Positions 24,344 to 33,310 of a stretch of DNA of 64,000 nt are shown here, in pieces; position 1 is the first letter of the stretch; the number at the start of each line of letters is the position of its first letter. This DNA comes from Lachnoclostridium sp. Marseille-P6806. Its GTDB lineage: Bacteria; Bacillota; Clostridia; Lachnospirales; Lachnospiraceae. Position numbers and translations under genes: made by a program. Under the pieces are notes generated by a model, which saw only the letters and a list, made by a program, of their open reading frames with translations, had not been told where the DNA came from and did no database searches. The stretch covers positions 1-64,000 of the forward strand of contig NZ_LR130583.1 in the NCBI RefSeq assembly GCF_900625025.1, in the 5' to 3' direction.

Positions 24344-24538
24344 GAGAACCTCCATATGGATAGAAAGATGGATAGAAAGTTAAATCGGGAAATGAAATCG
24401 AAAAGGGCAATGGATTTACCAGGCGCCCTTGTTATCACTATAAGCTTGAAAACATCCCATGTAAAATTATATATTTTTATATGAGTCATATCGGAAAAGA
24501 TATATGAAAAAGGATATACGGGTACGGGGGCCGAACGT

Positions 24539-25435
24539 ATGACGATCAGACATATGAAAATATTTGCAGCCGTCTGCCGAAACGGCAATAATCTGAGCCG
24601 GGCGGCAAGGGAGCTCTGCACCACGCAGCCGGCGGTGTCCCTCGCCGTTCGTGAGCTGGAAGAGCATTACAGCGTACTGCTTTTTGACCGGATCGGGCGG
24701 CGGCTTTTCCTGACGGAGGCGGGGAAGCGGTTTTTGCAGTATGCTGTCCGGGTGCTCGAGCTTCTGGAGGAAATGGAAGCGGGGATGCTGTCATGGAATC
24801 AGAGCGGGGTGATACGGATCGGCGGAAGCATCACGACCGGCTATCAGCTCATGCCGGAGCTCGTGGAGGATTTCAGACACGATCATCCGGAGCTTCATAT
24901 AGAGGTCGTGATTCAGCCATCAAGAATTTTGGGGCGGAAAATCGCGTCGAACGAGCTGGAGCTCGCCATCGTTGAGACGCCGTCGATCGAGGGCGCGGAA
25001 GAAATGCTGGTCAGGGAGGAGCTGTTTCAGAGTACGCTGGTTCCCGTCGCGCCGCCGGTCGGGAAGTATGCCGGCCGGGAAATGTATACGGCGGCCGAGT
25101 TTGCGGCCCTTCCCTTTCTCTTAAGAGAAAAGGGGAGCGGGACGCGTCATATTTTCGACAGCGTCATGTTTTCCGCGGGCTATGAAATCCATCCTGTCTG
25201 GGAATCGGAGAGTTCCATGGCGCTGATCAACGCGGTCAGGAGAGGCGTCGGCGTCACGGTGCTGCCGGTGAGCCTTGCGGAGGCCCCGCTGCAAAGGGGC
25301 GAGATCATAAGGATTTACCCGGAGGGGCTCGTGTTTTTGCAGAAATTCTATCTTATTTATCATAAGGATAAAGTAATTACCGGAGTTCTGCGCGATTTTG
25401 CGGATGTCCTGAAAGAGAAGACGAAAGCCCTGTGA
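24539..25435 (+). CDS. LysR-family transcriptional regulator
   Basis: A 298-aa LysR protein. The helix-turn-helix occupies residues about 1-60 (MTIRHMKIFAAVCRNGNN, then RAARELCTTQPAVSLAVREL). The periplasmic-binding-like effector domain spans 90-295. It starts at ATG 24539 and lies divergently from the chromate-transporter operon, the usual layout for a LysR regulator and its target. The effector is unknown. The radical SAM gene begins 24 bp after its stop and may be co-transcribed. Confidence 0.9.
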   Translation: MTIRHMKIFAAVCRNGNNLSRAARELCTTQPAVSLAVRELEEHYSVLLFDRIGRRLFLTEAGKRFLQYAVRVLELLEEMEAGMLSWNQSGVIRIGGSITTGYQLMPELVEDFRHDHPELHIEVVIQPSRILGRKIASNELELAIVETPSIEGAEEMLVREELFQSTLVPVAPPVGKYAGREMYTAAEFAALPFLLREKGSGTRHIFDSVMFSAGYEIHPVWESESSMALINAVRRGVGVTVLPVSLAEAPLQRGEIIRIYPEGLVFLQKFYLIYHKDKVITGVLRDFADVLKEKTKAL

Positions 25436-25459
25436 GGAAGAGAGGAAAAATTTGCTGCC

Positions 25460-26593
25460 ATGCCTGCCATCAGCGTTTTAATCAAACCGGTCTCGGGGGC
25501 CTGCAACCTGCACTGCGATTACTGCTTTTACTGCGATGAGATGAATAAAAGGCAGCAGGGCTCCTATGGGCGGATGACAAAAGAAACCCTGAGAAACGTC
25601 ATCAAGCGCACGCTGATGCGCGCGGAGGGTACCTATTCGCTGGCATTTCAGGGCGGGGAGCCGACCTTGTCCGGGCTCGATTTTTTTCGGAGCGCGGTCG
25701 AATATGTCGGGAAATACAACCGCAATCATGCGGAAATTCATCTTGCGCTGCAGACCAACGGCTATGCGGTGGATGAGGAGTGGTGCCGCTTTTTTGCAGA
25801 ACATCATTTTCTGCTCGGCGTCTCGGTCGACGGTCTGCCGGAAATTCACAACAAATACCGGCACGCGGGCGACGGAGGAGATACGTACCGGCACGCGGTG
25901 CGCGCGGCCCGGCACATGGAGGAAGCGGGCGTCGACTACAACATCCTGACGGTGGTGCACAGAGAGACGGCGGAGCATATCCGCGAAATTTATGAGGCGT
26001 ACCGGGCAAACGGCTGGCACTATCAGCAATACATCAGCTGTCTGGACCCGCTGAACGAGGAGAGAGGCAGGCGGGAATATTCTCTCCTCCCGGATCAGTA
26101 CGGACGGTTTCTGATCGAACTTTTCGAGCTGTGGTACGGGGATTTTCTGAAGCAGCAGGAGCCGTACATCCGGCAGTTCGACAATTACATCATGCTTCTT
26201 CTGGGCAGGATGCCGGAGGCCTGCGAGCAGCGGGGAAGCTGCGGCATCCAGTATGTGGTGGAGGCGGACGGAAGCGTCTATCCCTGTGATTTTTATGCGC
26301 TGGATGAATACCGTCTCGGGAATTTCAATGAAGACTTCCTTCCCGCCATCGGCGCAAGAAGAGAGGAGATCGGTTTTTTAAGAAGATCCTCCGTTCTCCC
26401 GCAGGAATGTCTCGGCTGCCGGTGGCGGCATCTGTGCCGCTGCGGCTGTTACAGAAACCGGACAGAGGGGCCGGGGGGCGCGGCCGGGCCCAATTATTTC
26501 TGTAAGGGATATCAGATGTTTTTTGAGGCTTGCGGAGAGCGGCTGTATCACGCAGCCGAAACCGTGCGGGAACGGCTGCGGCTGCGCGGGTAA
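25460..26593 (+). CDS. Radical SAM/SPASM protein, anaerobic sulfatase maturase-like
   Basis: A 377-aa protein. The radical SAM cluster motif is CNLHCDYCFYC at residues 14-24. The core contains FQGGEPTLSG and ALQTNGYAVDEEW. The C-terminal SPASM domain has the expected cysteines (CGIQYVVEADGSVYPCDFY, then CLGCRWRHLCRCGC and YFCKGYQ). Anaerobic sulfatase-maturating enzymes convert a Cys or Ser of sulfatases to formylglycine, and this protein matches them in length and motifs. No sulfatase gene is in the window. Another substrate is possible, including the nearby His-Xaa-Ser protein, but the link is speculative. Confidence 0.82.
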   Translation: MPAISVLIKPVSGACNLHCDYCFYCDEMNKRQQGSYGRMTKETLRNVIKRTLMRAEGTYSLAFQGGEPTLSGLDFFRSAVEYVGKYNRNHAEIHLALQTNGYAVDEEWCRFFAEHHFLLGVSVDGLPEIHNKYRHAGDGGDTYRHAVRAARHMEEAGVDYNILTVVHRETAEHIREIYEAYRANGWHYQQYISCLDPLNEERGRREYSLLPDQYGRFLIELFELWYGDFLKQQEPYIRQFDNYIMLLLGRMPEACEQRGSCGIQYVVEADGSVYPCDFYALDEYRLGNFNEDFLPAIGARREEIGFLRRSSVLPQECLGCRWRHLCRCGCYRNRTEGPGGAAGPNYFCKGYQMFFEACGERLYHAAETVRERLRLRG

Positions 26594-26806
26594 TTCCGGC
26601 GGCATCTGTGCCGCATATCCATTGTAATCTCCTGCCGTTCTTTTTCCCGGTCATGTCATTATTCTTTATAAAAATACGCAAACTCCTTGAAGCGCGGAGC
26701 ATTTCGTGACATGCTGTTAGGGGCAAATAACCAAATGCCTGCCTGCCCGCCTGTACAGCCTCAGGCTGCACGCGGGCAGCAGGAGACGACAGGACAGAGA
26801 AGCGAT

Positions 26807-27349
26807 ATGAAACAGGAACAGTACAGGAATCATGAAAAAAACAGGAGCGGACCCTCTGCAGGGAATGCTCCTCAAAAAAGCAGAGCCCGGGGCGGCCGCG
26901 CCGTCCTGATCATTCCGGGCATCCTCTGCACGGCGCTGGGCGCTTTGGGGGCGGCACTGCCGATACTGCCGGCGACGCCCTTTCTTCTTGCCGCAGCATT
27001 CTGCTTTGCGAGAAGCTCGGAAAGGCTCAGCCGGTGGCTCTGCTCTACCAAACTGTATCAGAGCCATCTCGAGACGGTGCGCTGCGGAGAGGGGATGACC
27101 CGGTCCGCGAAAATCCATATTCTGGCGGCGGTGACGGCGGTCATGGGGCTGTCGGAATTCTTCATGCTGCGGGCGTATCTTGTGAAAGGCTCGCAGGGCG
27201 CGCGGATCGGCGGCATTGTCATGGCGGTCGTGTGGGCGGCGCACGTCGTCGCATTCGGCTTTGTCATGAAGACCTGCCCGGAGGAGCGGGCGGAGGAAAT
27301 CGCGCGGGAGCGCAGGATAAAGGGGGAAACAGCGCATGATGCTGAATAA
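26807..27349 (+). CDS. DUF454 (YbaN-like) inner-membrane protein
   Basis: A protein of about 180 aa. The start at ATG 26807 gives a basic hydrophilic N-terminus; the frame is open to TTG 26687, so a longer form is possible. The core GALGAALPILPATPFLLAAA followed by FCFARSSERLSRWL is the DUF454 signature, with three to four membrane helices. The function of the family is unknown. The gene overlaps the start of the CydDC-like exporter by 14 bp, an association that suggests a role with that transporter. Confidence 0.75.
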   Translation: MKQEQYRNHEKNRSGPSAGNAPQKSRARGGRAVLIIPGILCTALGALGAALPILPATPFLLAAAFCFARSSERLSRWLCSTKLYQSHLETVRCGEGMTRSAKIHILAAVTAVMGLSEFFMLRAYLVKGSQGARIGGIVMAVVWAAHVVAFGFVMKTCPEERAEEIARERRIKGETAHDAE

Positions 27350-29060
27350 GCGGCTTCTTGGTCTGGTGCCGGAGGCCATGAAGTATATCATCCAAAAGGT
27401 CATTCTGAGCTGGGCGAGCCTCGTCGCCGGCATTGTGCTGTGGTTTTCCGTCGGCAGCCAGCTCCAGAGCCTGAAAGACGGGGGCGGACTGCTCCCCGCT
27501 GTATTTATCACGGCGTTGCTGTGCATTGCTGTCCGCTTCGCGCTGACGCGCCTCGTCGCCGGCGCGTCGCACCGCGCCGCAGCCTGCGTGAAAGCAAGAA
27601 TGCGCGGCGGCATCTACGACAAGCTTCGCAGGCTCGGCGGAGACTATACGGACAGCTTTCCCACGGCGGAGGTCGTGCAGCTTGCGGGAGAGGGCGTGGA
27701 GCAGCTCGAGAGCTGCTTTGCCAATTATATCCCGCAGTTTTTCTTCGCCATGCTTGCGCCCCTGACGCTCCTGCTTGTGTTTCTGCCGCTTTCGCCGCTC
27801 ACGGGGATCGTGCTGTTTCTCTGCGTGCCGCTGATTCCGATGACCATCGTAAAGGTTCAGCGCTTTGCAAAGCGGCTTCTTGCAAAATACTGGGACGCCT
27901 ACGCGAATCTGAGCGACAGCTTTCTCGAAAATCTGCAGGGGCTCACGACGCTTAAGGTATATGGCGCGGATGCGCAGAGGCACAGGGATATGAACGCGGA
28001 GGCGGAGCACTTCCGCAGGGTTACGATGAAAGTGCTGACCATGCAGCTCAATTCCGTTGCGGTCATGGATTTCGTCGCCTACGGCGGAAGCGCGGCGGGC
28101 TGCATCCTCACGGCGCGGGAGTATCTGCGCGGCGGCGTGAGCTTCGGGCAGGCGTTCGCAATGGTGATGCTCTCGGCGGAGTTCTTTCTCGCTATGCGCG
28201 CGCTGGGAAGCTATTTCCATACCGCCATGAACGGCGTGGCGGCCTCGGAACGGATGTTCCGGCTCATGGATCTGCCGGAGCGGAAGAACGGCGCGGAGAC
28301 GGCGGAGAACGGAGACATTGCGGCACGTCATCTGTCATTTTCGTATGACGGGGAAAAGCAGGTCCTGAAAGACCTCTGCTTCACCGTTCCCCGGGGCTCC
28401 CTCTTTGCGGTGGCGGGAGAGTCCGGCTGCGGCAAATCCACACTGGGCCTCATCCTCTCCGGCATCCGGACCGGCTATGAGGGGAGCGCCGCGATCGGCG
28501 GAACAGAGCTGAAAAACGCCTCGGCAGAGAGCCTGCGCAGGCTCATTACCGTCGTGTCCGACGGCAGCTATCTTTTTGCCGGAACGGTGCGGGACTGCCT
28601 GCGGGAGGGAAAAGAGGACGCCTCCGACGAGGAGATGATCGAGGCGCTGCAAAAGGTCGCGCTGTGGGACTTTGTCAGGGCGCAGGGCGGCCTCGGCTTT
28701 CTTCTCGGGGACCGCGCCGAAAATCTCTCGGGCGGTCAGAGACAGCGGCTCGCTCTCGCACGGGCGCTCTTGAAAGACAGTCCGGTGTATCTCTTCGACG
28801 AGGCGACGTCGAATATCGACGCGGAGAGCGAGGCCGCCATCATGGAGGCGGTTTACGCCATGAAAGGAAAGCACACCGTTCTTCTTATCTCGCATCGTCT
28901 CGCCAATATCACCGGCTTTGACACGATCGCCTATCTCGAGCGCGGGGAGCTGAGAGAGCTGGGAACGCATGCGGAGCTGACGGCGCGAAACGGCGGCTAT
29001 GCCGCCTTATACAAGGCGCAGGCGGCCTTGGAGCAGTTCGGAAAGAGGGAGGCGGTATGA
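27336..29060 (+). CDS. ABC exporter half, CydD-like
   Basis: A 574-aa fused permease-ATPase. The membrane domain spans residues about 20-310, with the CydD-like GVEQLESCFANYIPQFFFAM. The ATPase has Walker A GESGCGKST, signature LSGGQRQRLALARALL and Walker B VYLFDEATSNID. CydDC exports cysteine and glutathione for cytochrome bd assembly, but no cydAB is present here, so the role may be general thiol or peptide export. The stop overlaps the start of the partner gene by four bases. Confidence 0.82.
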   Translation: MMLNKRLLGLVPEAMKYIIQKVILSWASLVAGIVLWFSVGSQLQSLKDGGGLLPAVFITALLCIAVRFALTRLVAGASHRAAACVKARMRGGIYDKLRRLGGDYTDSFPTAEVVQLAGEGVEQLESCFANYIPQFFFAMLAPLTLLLVFLPLSPLTGIVLFLCVPLIPMTIVKVQRFAKRLLAKYWDAYANLSDSFLENLQGLTTLKVYGADAQRHRDMNAEAEHFRRVTMKVLTMQLNSVAVMDFVAYGGSAAGCILTAREYLRGGVSFGQAFAMVMLSAEFFLAMRALGSYFHTAMNGVAASERMFRLMDLPERKNGAETAENGDIAARHLSFSYDGEKQVLKDLCFTVPRGSLFAVAGESGCGKSTLGLILSGIRTGYEGSAAIGGTELKNASAESLRRLITVVSDGSYLFAGTVRDCLREGKEDASDEEMIEALQKVALWDFVRAQGGLGFLLGDRAENLSGGQRQRLALARALLKDSPVYLFDEATSNIDAESEAAIMEAVYAMKGKHTVLLISHRLANITGFDTIAYLERGELRELGTHAELTARNGGYAALYKAQAALEQFGKREAV

Positions 29061-30712
29061 AGCGGAGAAGCGGAATAAAAATTATGGGCGGACTGATCCG
29101 GCTTCTTACGCCGCTCCTCCATGTGATGCTGGCCTGCATTACGCTCGGCACGCTGGGATATCTCTGCGCGATCTTTATTACGGTGCTGGCCGCGCATCTT
29201 CTTCTTTCGGCGGCGGGCGTCTCGCCGTGGAGACTCAGTTTCGCCGCAGCGGTGGTTATCATGATCCTTATTGCGGCCGCGCGGGCGGGGCTCCGCTACG
29301 GCGAGCAGACCTGCGGGCATTACATTGCGTTCCGTCTGCTGGCGGTCATACGGGACAGGGTATTCGGCGCGCTCCGAACGCTTGCCCCCGCAAAGCTCGA
29401 GGGCAGGGGCCGCGGCGATCTCATTGCGGTGATCACCGGCGACATCGAGCTTCTCGAGGTGTTTTACGCGCATACGATCGCGCCGGTGTGCATCGCCGCC
29501 GTCGTCTCTCTCGTCATGACGCTGCTGATCGGCGCCTTTCATCCGCTGCTCGGGCTGCTTGCCGCGGTGAGCTATGCGATGATCGGCATCGCCGTGCCGC
29601 TGATGACAAGCAGAATGGGACGCGCCCGGGGAATGGAGGCGAGGGCGCGGCTGGGCGGTCTGAACAACGTGTTTCTGGAGAGTCTCCGGGGGATCCGCGA
29701 GGTGCTGCAGTTTTCTCAGGGGCAGAAGAAAGCGGAGGAGATCAGGGAAAAAACCGCGGCGCTTAATGAAGTGCAGGCGGGAATCAGAAGACATGAGAGC
29801 GCGGCGGCCTCGTGGTCCGGCGCGCTGGTGCAGCTTCTTCCGCTCTGCATGCTGGGAGCGGGAATGACGCTGCGGGTCGGCTTTCCCGCTGTGGTGATGA
29901 CGACGGTGATGCTATCCGCATCCTTCGGCCCCGTGCTGGCGCTGGCCAATCTCAGTGCCGCCATGGACGCGACGCTGGCGGCCGGGGAGCGCGTGCTTTC
30001 GCTTCTGGAGGAGGAGCCGGAGACGCCGGATGTCACAGACGGCGAGAGGCCGGATTTCACCGGCGCGTCCGTGCAGAGCCTTACGTTTGCCTATGACAGG
30101 GAGACGATTCTCCATGATCTCAGCGCGGACTTCCGAAGAGGCGAGATCGTTGCCGTCACGGGCCGGAGCGGCAGCGGCAAGAGCACGCTGCTGAAGCTCC
30201 TGATGCGCTTCTGGAGAGCGCCGGGAGGCAGCGTGAAGATCTCCGGTACCGACGTGGGCCGGATCGACACGGCGCACCTGCGGACGCTGGAGAGCTATAT
30301 GACGCAGGACACCGATTTATTTAATGTCAGCATCCGCGACAATATCCGCATCGGGAAGCCGGACGCCACGGACAGAGAAGTGGAGGAGGCGGCAAAAAAG
30401 GCCAGCATCCATGACTTTATCCGGACGCTGCCCCGCGGCTACGAGACAAGGGCCGGCGAGCTCGGCGATGTCCTTTCCAGCGGCGAAAAGCAGCGCATCG
30501 GTCTGGCCCGCGCATTTCTGCACGACGCGCCGTTTCTGCTGCTCGATGAACCGACCAGCAATCTGGACAGCCTGAACGAGGGCATCATTCTCAAAGCGCT
30601 GCGGAACGAGGCGGAGGAATCCGGCCGCACGGTGGTTCTGGTGTCGCACCGCAGGAGCACCCTCTCCGTTGCGGACAGGGGGTATGCTATTGAGAGCGGG
30701 CGCCTTTGCTGA
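29057..30712 (+). CDS. ABC exporter half, CydC-like
   Basis: A 551-aa partner of the preceding protein, with six membrane helices up to about residue 310. The ATPase has Walker A GRSGSGKST, Q-loop YMTQDTDLFNVS and Walker B FLLLDEPTSNLD. The signature motif is LSSGEKQR instead of LSGGE, a mild deviation also known in other active transporters. The tight overlap with the upstream gene indicates a heterodimer. The 3' end overlaps the convergent YczE/YitT-like gene by 26 bp. Confidence 0.82.
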   Translation: MKRRSGIKIMGGLIRLLTPLLHVMLACITLGTLGYLCAIFITVLAAHLLLSAAGVSPWRLSFAAAVVIMILIAAARAGLRYGEQTCGHYIAFRLLAVIRDRVFGALRTLAPAKLEGRGRGDLIAVITGDIELLEVFYAHTIAPVCIAAVVSLVMTLLIGAFHPLLGLLAAVSYAMIGIAVPLMTSRMGRARGMEARARLGGLNNVFLESLRGIREVLQFSQGQKKAEEIREKTAALNEVQAGIRRHESAAASWSGALVQLLPLCMLGAGMTLRVGFPAVVMTTVMLSASFGPVLALANLSAAMDATLAAGERVLSLLEEEPETPDVTDGERPDFTGASVQSLTFAYDRETILHDLSADFRRGEIVAVTGRSGSGKSTLLKLLMRFWRAPGGSVKISGTDVGRIDTAHLRTLESYMTQDTDLFNVSIRDNIRIGKPDATDREVEEAAKKASIHDFIRTLPRGYETRAGELGDVLSSGEKQRIGLARAFLHDAPFLLLDEPTSNLDSLNEGIILKALRNEAEESGRTVVLVSHRRSTLSVADRGYAIESGRLC

Positions 30713-31355
30713 CGGGGGCCTCGCTTTTTCTTACCAGCTTCCTTGAAAAATGCAGATCAAAAAAGTGGATGAACGGGCCGAAGCCGAATGCGGAGAAGAG
30801 CGTGCCGAGGCCGACAATGCCGCCGAAGAGAAAGCACAGGAGGGCGCAGACCGCGTCGGTCGCGAGACGGCACCAGAAGTAGGGCAGCCTGTGCTGCCGT
30901 TCACCGATGATCATCGAAAGCGCGTCGTAGGGCGCGACGCCGAGGTCAGCCGTCTGGTAGAGCGACAGACCGAACGCGACGGAAAGCACGCCTCCGGCCA
31001 TGATGACAAGCCGGAGAAGAAAGCTCTGCGGCGCGCCGAACTGCAGGAAAAATTCATAGAAAAACGTGACGATATATCCCAGCAGGAACGCGTTGAGCAC
31101 AGTGCCGAGGCCCAGGAGATGCCGCCCCAGCCAGAGCTGGAACGCGAACAGAAAAAGGTTGACGATAATCTGCAGGAGCGGGTAAGGGATCCCGAGCACC
31201 TCGGCTATCGCCATGTTCATTCCGTCAAAGGGCGGGCTTCCGAGACGCGAGAGCTTGAACACGCCGACGCCGAGGCCGACAAAGAGGTTGCCGACAAGGG
31301 TCATGGCGATCCGGAGTCTGCCGGCATTCTGAAAATAAGCGATGATTTTGTTCAT
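30687..31355 (-). CDS. YczE/YyaS/YitT-family membrane protein
   Basis: A protein of 222 aa starting at ATG 31355 (MNKIIAYFQNAGRL), preceded by GAGGA; the open frame extends further upstream but without support. About six membrane helices are visible. GVGVFKLSRLGSPPFDGMNM and GLSLYQTADLGVAPYDALSM form two similar halves, the hallmark of this COG2364-type family. The function is unknown. A hairpin-forming repeat lies immediately upstream (31381-31425). Confidence 0.8.
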   Translation of the reverse strand: MNKIIAYFQNAGRLRIAMTLVGNLFVGLGVGVFKLSRLGSPPFDGMNMAIAEVLGIPYPLLQIIVNLFLFAFQLWLGRHLLGLGTVLNAFLLGYIVTFFYEFFLQFGAPQSFLLRLVIMAGGVLSVAFGLSLYQTADLGVAPYDALSMIIGERQHRLPYFWCRLATDAVCALLCFLFGGIVGLGTLFSAFGFGPFIHFFDLHFSRKLVRKSEAPVSKGARSQ

Positions 31356-31380
31356 GTCATGATTCCTCGGCGCGGTATAT

Positions 31381-31425
31381 GTGAAAAACACGCGGATGCG
31401 CTGATTTTTTGCACTGCGGTCTGTG
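31381..31425. repeat. Structured dispersed repeat, copy A (5' part)
   Basis: GTGAAAAACACGC and GCGCTGATTTTTTGCAC form a hairpin. About 30 bases match 50927-50961 with few differences. It lies in the gap upstream of the YczE/YitT-like gene. See the full copy at 50925. Confidence 0.5.
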
Positions 31426-31538
31426 TCGGAGCACGTGCCGCTTTCCGGCGCGGCCGCGGGCGGCCTGTACAGCAATTTCTATTTACGGACTTTATCATAA
31501 TTTATGTCCGCTGAAAACAGCACGCGACAGGAAAATAG

Positions 31539-31544
31539 TATAAT
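31539..31544 (+). promoter_or_regulatory. -10 element for the serine dehydratase operon
   Basis: A perfect TATAAT lies 37 bp upstream of the beta-subunit start. No convincing -35 hexamer was seen at the normal spacing. Confidence 0.45.
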
Positions 31545-31580
31545 AGTTGGAAACATATTTAGGAGACGGGATCACAGGCG

Positions 31581-32249
31581 ATGGATGCACTGGATATGAT
31601 CGGACCGATTATGATCGGGCCCTCAAGCTCTCACACGGCGGGGGCCGTGCGGCTCGGCTGCACGGCAAGGCTCCTTTTGCAGGAGGAGCCGGCAGAGGCG
31701 GATATTACGCTGTATAATTCGTTTGCGGATACCGGGCGGGGGCACGGCACCGACCGGGCGATTGTGGCGGGACTTCTCGGGGTGCAGCCGGATGACACGG
31801 GGATTCCGGACAGCTTCGAGACCGCGCGGGAGCGAGGCCTGCAGGACCGCTTTCAATGCGCGAGAGACCCGGAGTATCACCCCAACACGGCCCGAATTTC
31901 CCTCGTCGGCAGCCGGGGAGGGCGGATGGAGCTTCTGGGCGCCTCGGTCGGGGGCGGGAGCATCTGTGTGAGAGCGCTGGACGGCCTCGAGACGGCGCTC
32001 GGCAACGAGCTGGAAACGCTGGTCGTCATGCACCGGGATCAGGTGGGCGTCATTCTCGAGCTGGCGGGGATATTGTCCGAGCATGGAATCAATATCGCGG
32101 CATTCCGCACCTCGCGAAGCGGAAGAGGGGAGAAGGCCGTGACCGTGATCGAGGTGGACGGTGAAATCCCCGGGAGCTGCATGGAGCGGCTGTGCCGGGC
32201 CGCCGGGGTAAGGCGCTGCGTCCGGCTGCCGAAGAGGGGGGACTTCTGA
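31581..32249 (+). CDS. sdaAB: L-serine ammonia-lyase, beta subunit
   Basis: A 222-aa beta chain of the iron-sulfur L-serine dehydratase, which deaminates serine to pyruvate and ammonia. The N-terminal domain begins DMIGPIMIGPSSSHTAGAVR, a signature of the family. A C-terminal ACT domain (about residues 150-215) contains HRDQVGVILELAGILSEHGI, probably sensing serine. The alpha subunit starts within its stop codon, so the two are coupled. Confidence 0.93.
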   Translation: MDALDMIGPIMIGPSSSHTAGAVRLGCTARLLLQEEPAEADITLYNSFADTGRGHGTDRAIVAGLLGVQPDDTGIPDSFETARERGLQDRFQCARDPEYHPNTARISLVGSRGGRMELLGASVGGGSICVRALDGLETALGNELETLVVMHRDQVGVILELAGILSEHGINIAAFRTSRSGRGEKAVTVIEVDGEIPGSCMERLCRAAGVRRCVRLPKRGDF

Positions 32250-33136
32250 TGGAAGAGATTCGATACACTTCGCTCTGCCAGCTCGCGGAGCTGGCAGAGC
32301 GGGAGGAGACGCGGATCAGTGATATTGTGCTCCGGCAGCAGGCGGCAGAATCCGGCCGGAGCAGAGATGAGCTGCTTGAGGGGATGCGCCTGCGCTATGC
32401 GGTTATGCGCGAGTCGGCGGCGGAGGGCTGCCGCTGCGGGGATCTGTCGTCCAGCGGCCTCTCCGGCGGCGATGCCGTCCGGATGCGGAAGCATGCGGAG
32501 CGGACGGCGTCGCTTCTGGGCGCGGGAGGAAGAAAGGTTCTGATGCGCGCGCTTGCCGTCTCGGAGCAGAACGCAAGAATGGGACGCATCTGCGCCGCGC
32601 CGACGGCGGGCGCGGCGGGGATTCTTCCGGCGGTTCTTTTAAGCGCCGAGGAGGAATTTGAGATCCCGGAAATGCAGATTCTGGAATCCATGTTCACGGC
32701 CTCCGCGATCGGGATGGTGATCGCGACCGTGTCCAGCGTATCCGGAGCGATGGGAGGCTGTCAGGCGGAGTGCGGGAGCGCCTCGGCGATGGCGGCCGGC
32801 GCGCTGACAGAGCTCATGGAAGGAAGTCCTCGGCAGGTTCTGCACGCGGTTTCCTTTGCGATCAAAAGTGTGCTGGGGCTGGTCTGCGATCCGGTCGCCG
32901 GTCTTGTCGAGGTGCCCTGTGTCAAGCGCAACGGCATTCTGGCGGTGGAGGCGCTTGCCGCCGCGGAGATGGCGCTGGCCGGTATCGAAAGCCGGATCCC
33001 TGCGGACGAGGTTGTTGAAGCCATGAAAGCCGTCGGAGACATGATTCCGGGAGCTCTTCGGGAGACGGCGGCGGGAGGATTGGCGGCGACCCGGACGGCG
33101 GCCGGCTATAAGGAGAAGAACCTCTGGCAGGGATGA
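32249..33136 (+). CDS. sdaAA: L-serine ammonia-lyase, alpha subunit (Fe-S)
   Basis: A 295-aa alpha chain, starting at ATG 32249 and sharing one base with the upstream stop. The catalytic subunit carries an oxygen-sensitive 4Fe-4S cluster. Candidate ligands are the cysteines in MGGCQAECGSASAMAAG and VCDPVAGLVEVPCVKRNG. The substrate loop GRICAAPTAGAAGILPAVL is also present. The gene is full length. The enzyme fits amino-acid fermentation in an anaerobe. Confidence 0.93.
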   Translation: MEEIRYTSLCQLAELAEREETRISDIVLRQQAAESGRSRDELLEGMRLRYAVMRESAAEGCRCGDLSSSGLSGGDAVRMRKHAERTASLLGAGGRKVLMRALAVSEQNARMGRICAAPTAGAAGILPAVLLSAEEEFEIPEMQILESMFTASAIGMVIATVSSVSGAMGGCQAECGSASAMAAGALTELMEGSPRQVLHAVSFAIKSVLGLVCDPVAGLVEVPCVKRNGILAVEALAAAEMALAGIESRIPADEVVEAMKAVGDMIPGALRETAAGGLAATRTAAGYKEKNLWQG

Positions 33137-33171
33137 GGGGAGAGCCGGACAGAACGGCGAGGCGAGAGGAA

Positions 33172-33199
33172 TTTACATGGATTTTACACAGCTTTAACA
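33172..33199 (+). promoter_or_regulatory. Pho-box-like triple repeat
   Basis: TTTACA (33172-33177), TTTACA (33183-33188) and TTAACA (33194-33199) are spaced exactly 11 bp apart, the layout of Gram-positive PhoP binding sites (TTAACA-type direct repeats). They lie upstream of a Na/Pi transporter gene and close to a PhoB/PhoR-like pair. TAGGAT at 33233-33238 may be the -10 element. Confidence 0.65.
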
Positions 33200-33310
33200 T
33201 TTTTTTGCTATCGGGACGGCGCCCGGCTCCATTAGGATGATAGTTGCAGAAAATGGATCAATGCGGCGATTACAGAGCTTGGGGCGGGCGTCCCGGAACG
33301 GAGATCATCC

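Noticed and set aside
28335-30277. Several plus- and minus-strand frames inside the CydDC-like genes
   Set aside because: They overlap intact ABC transporter frames with complete Walker and signature motifs and have no independent start signals.
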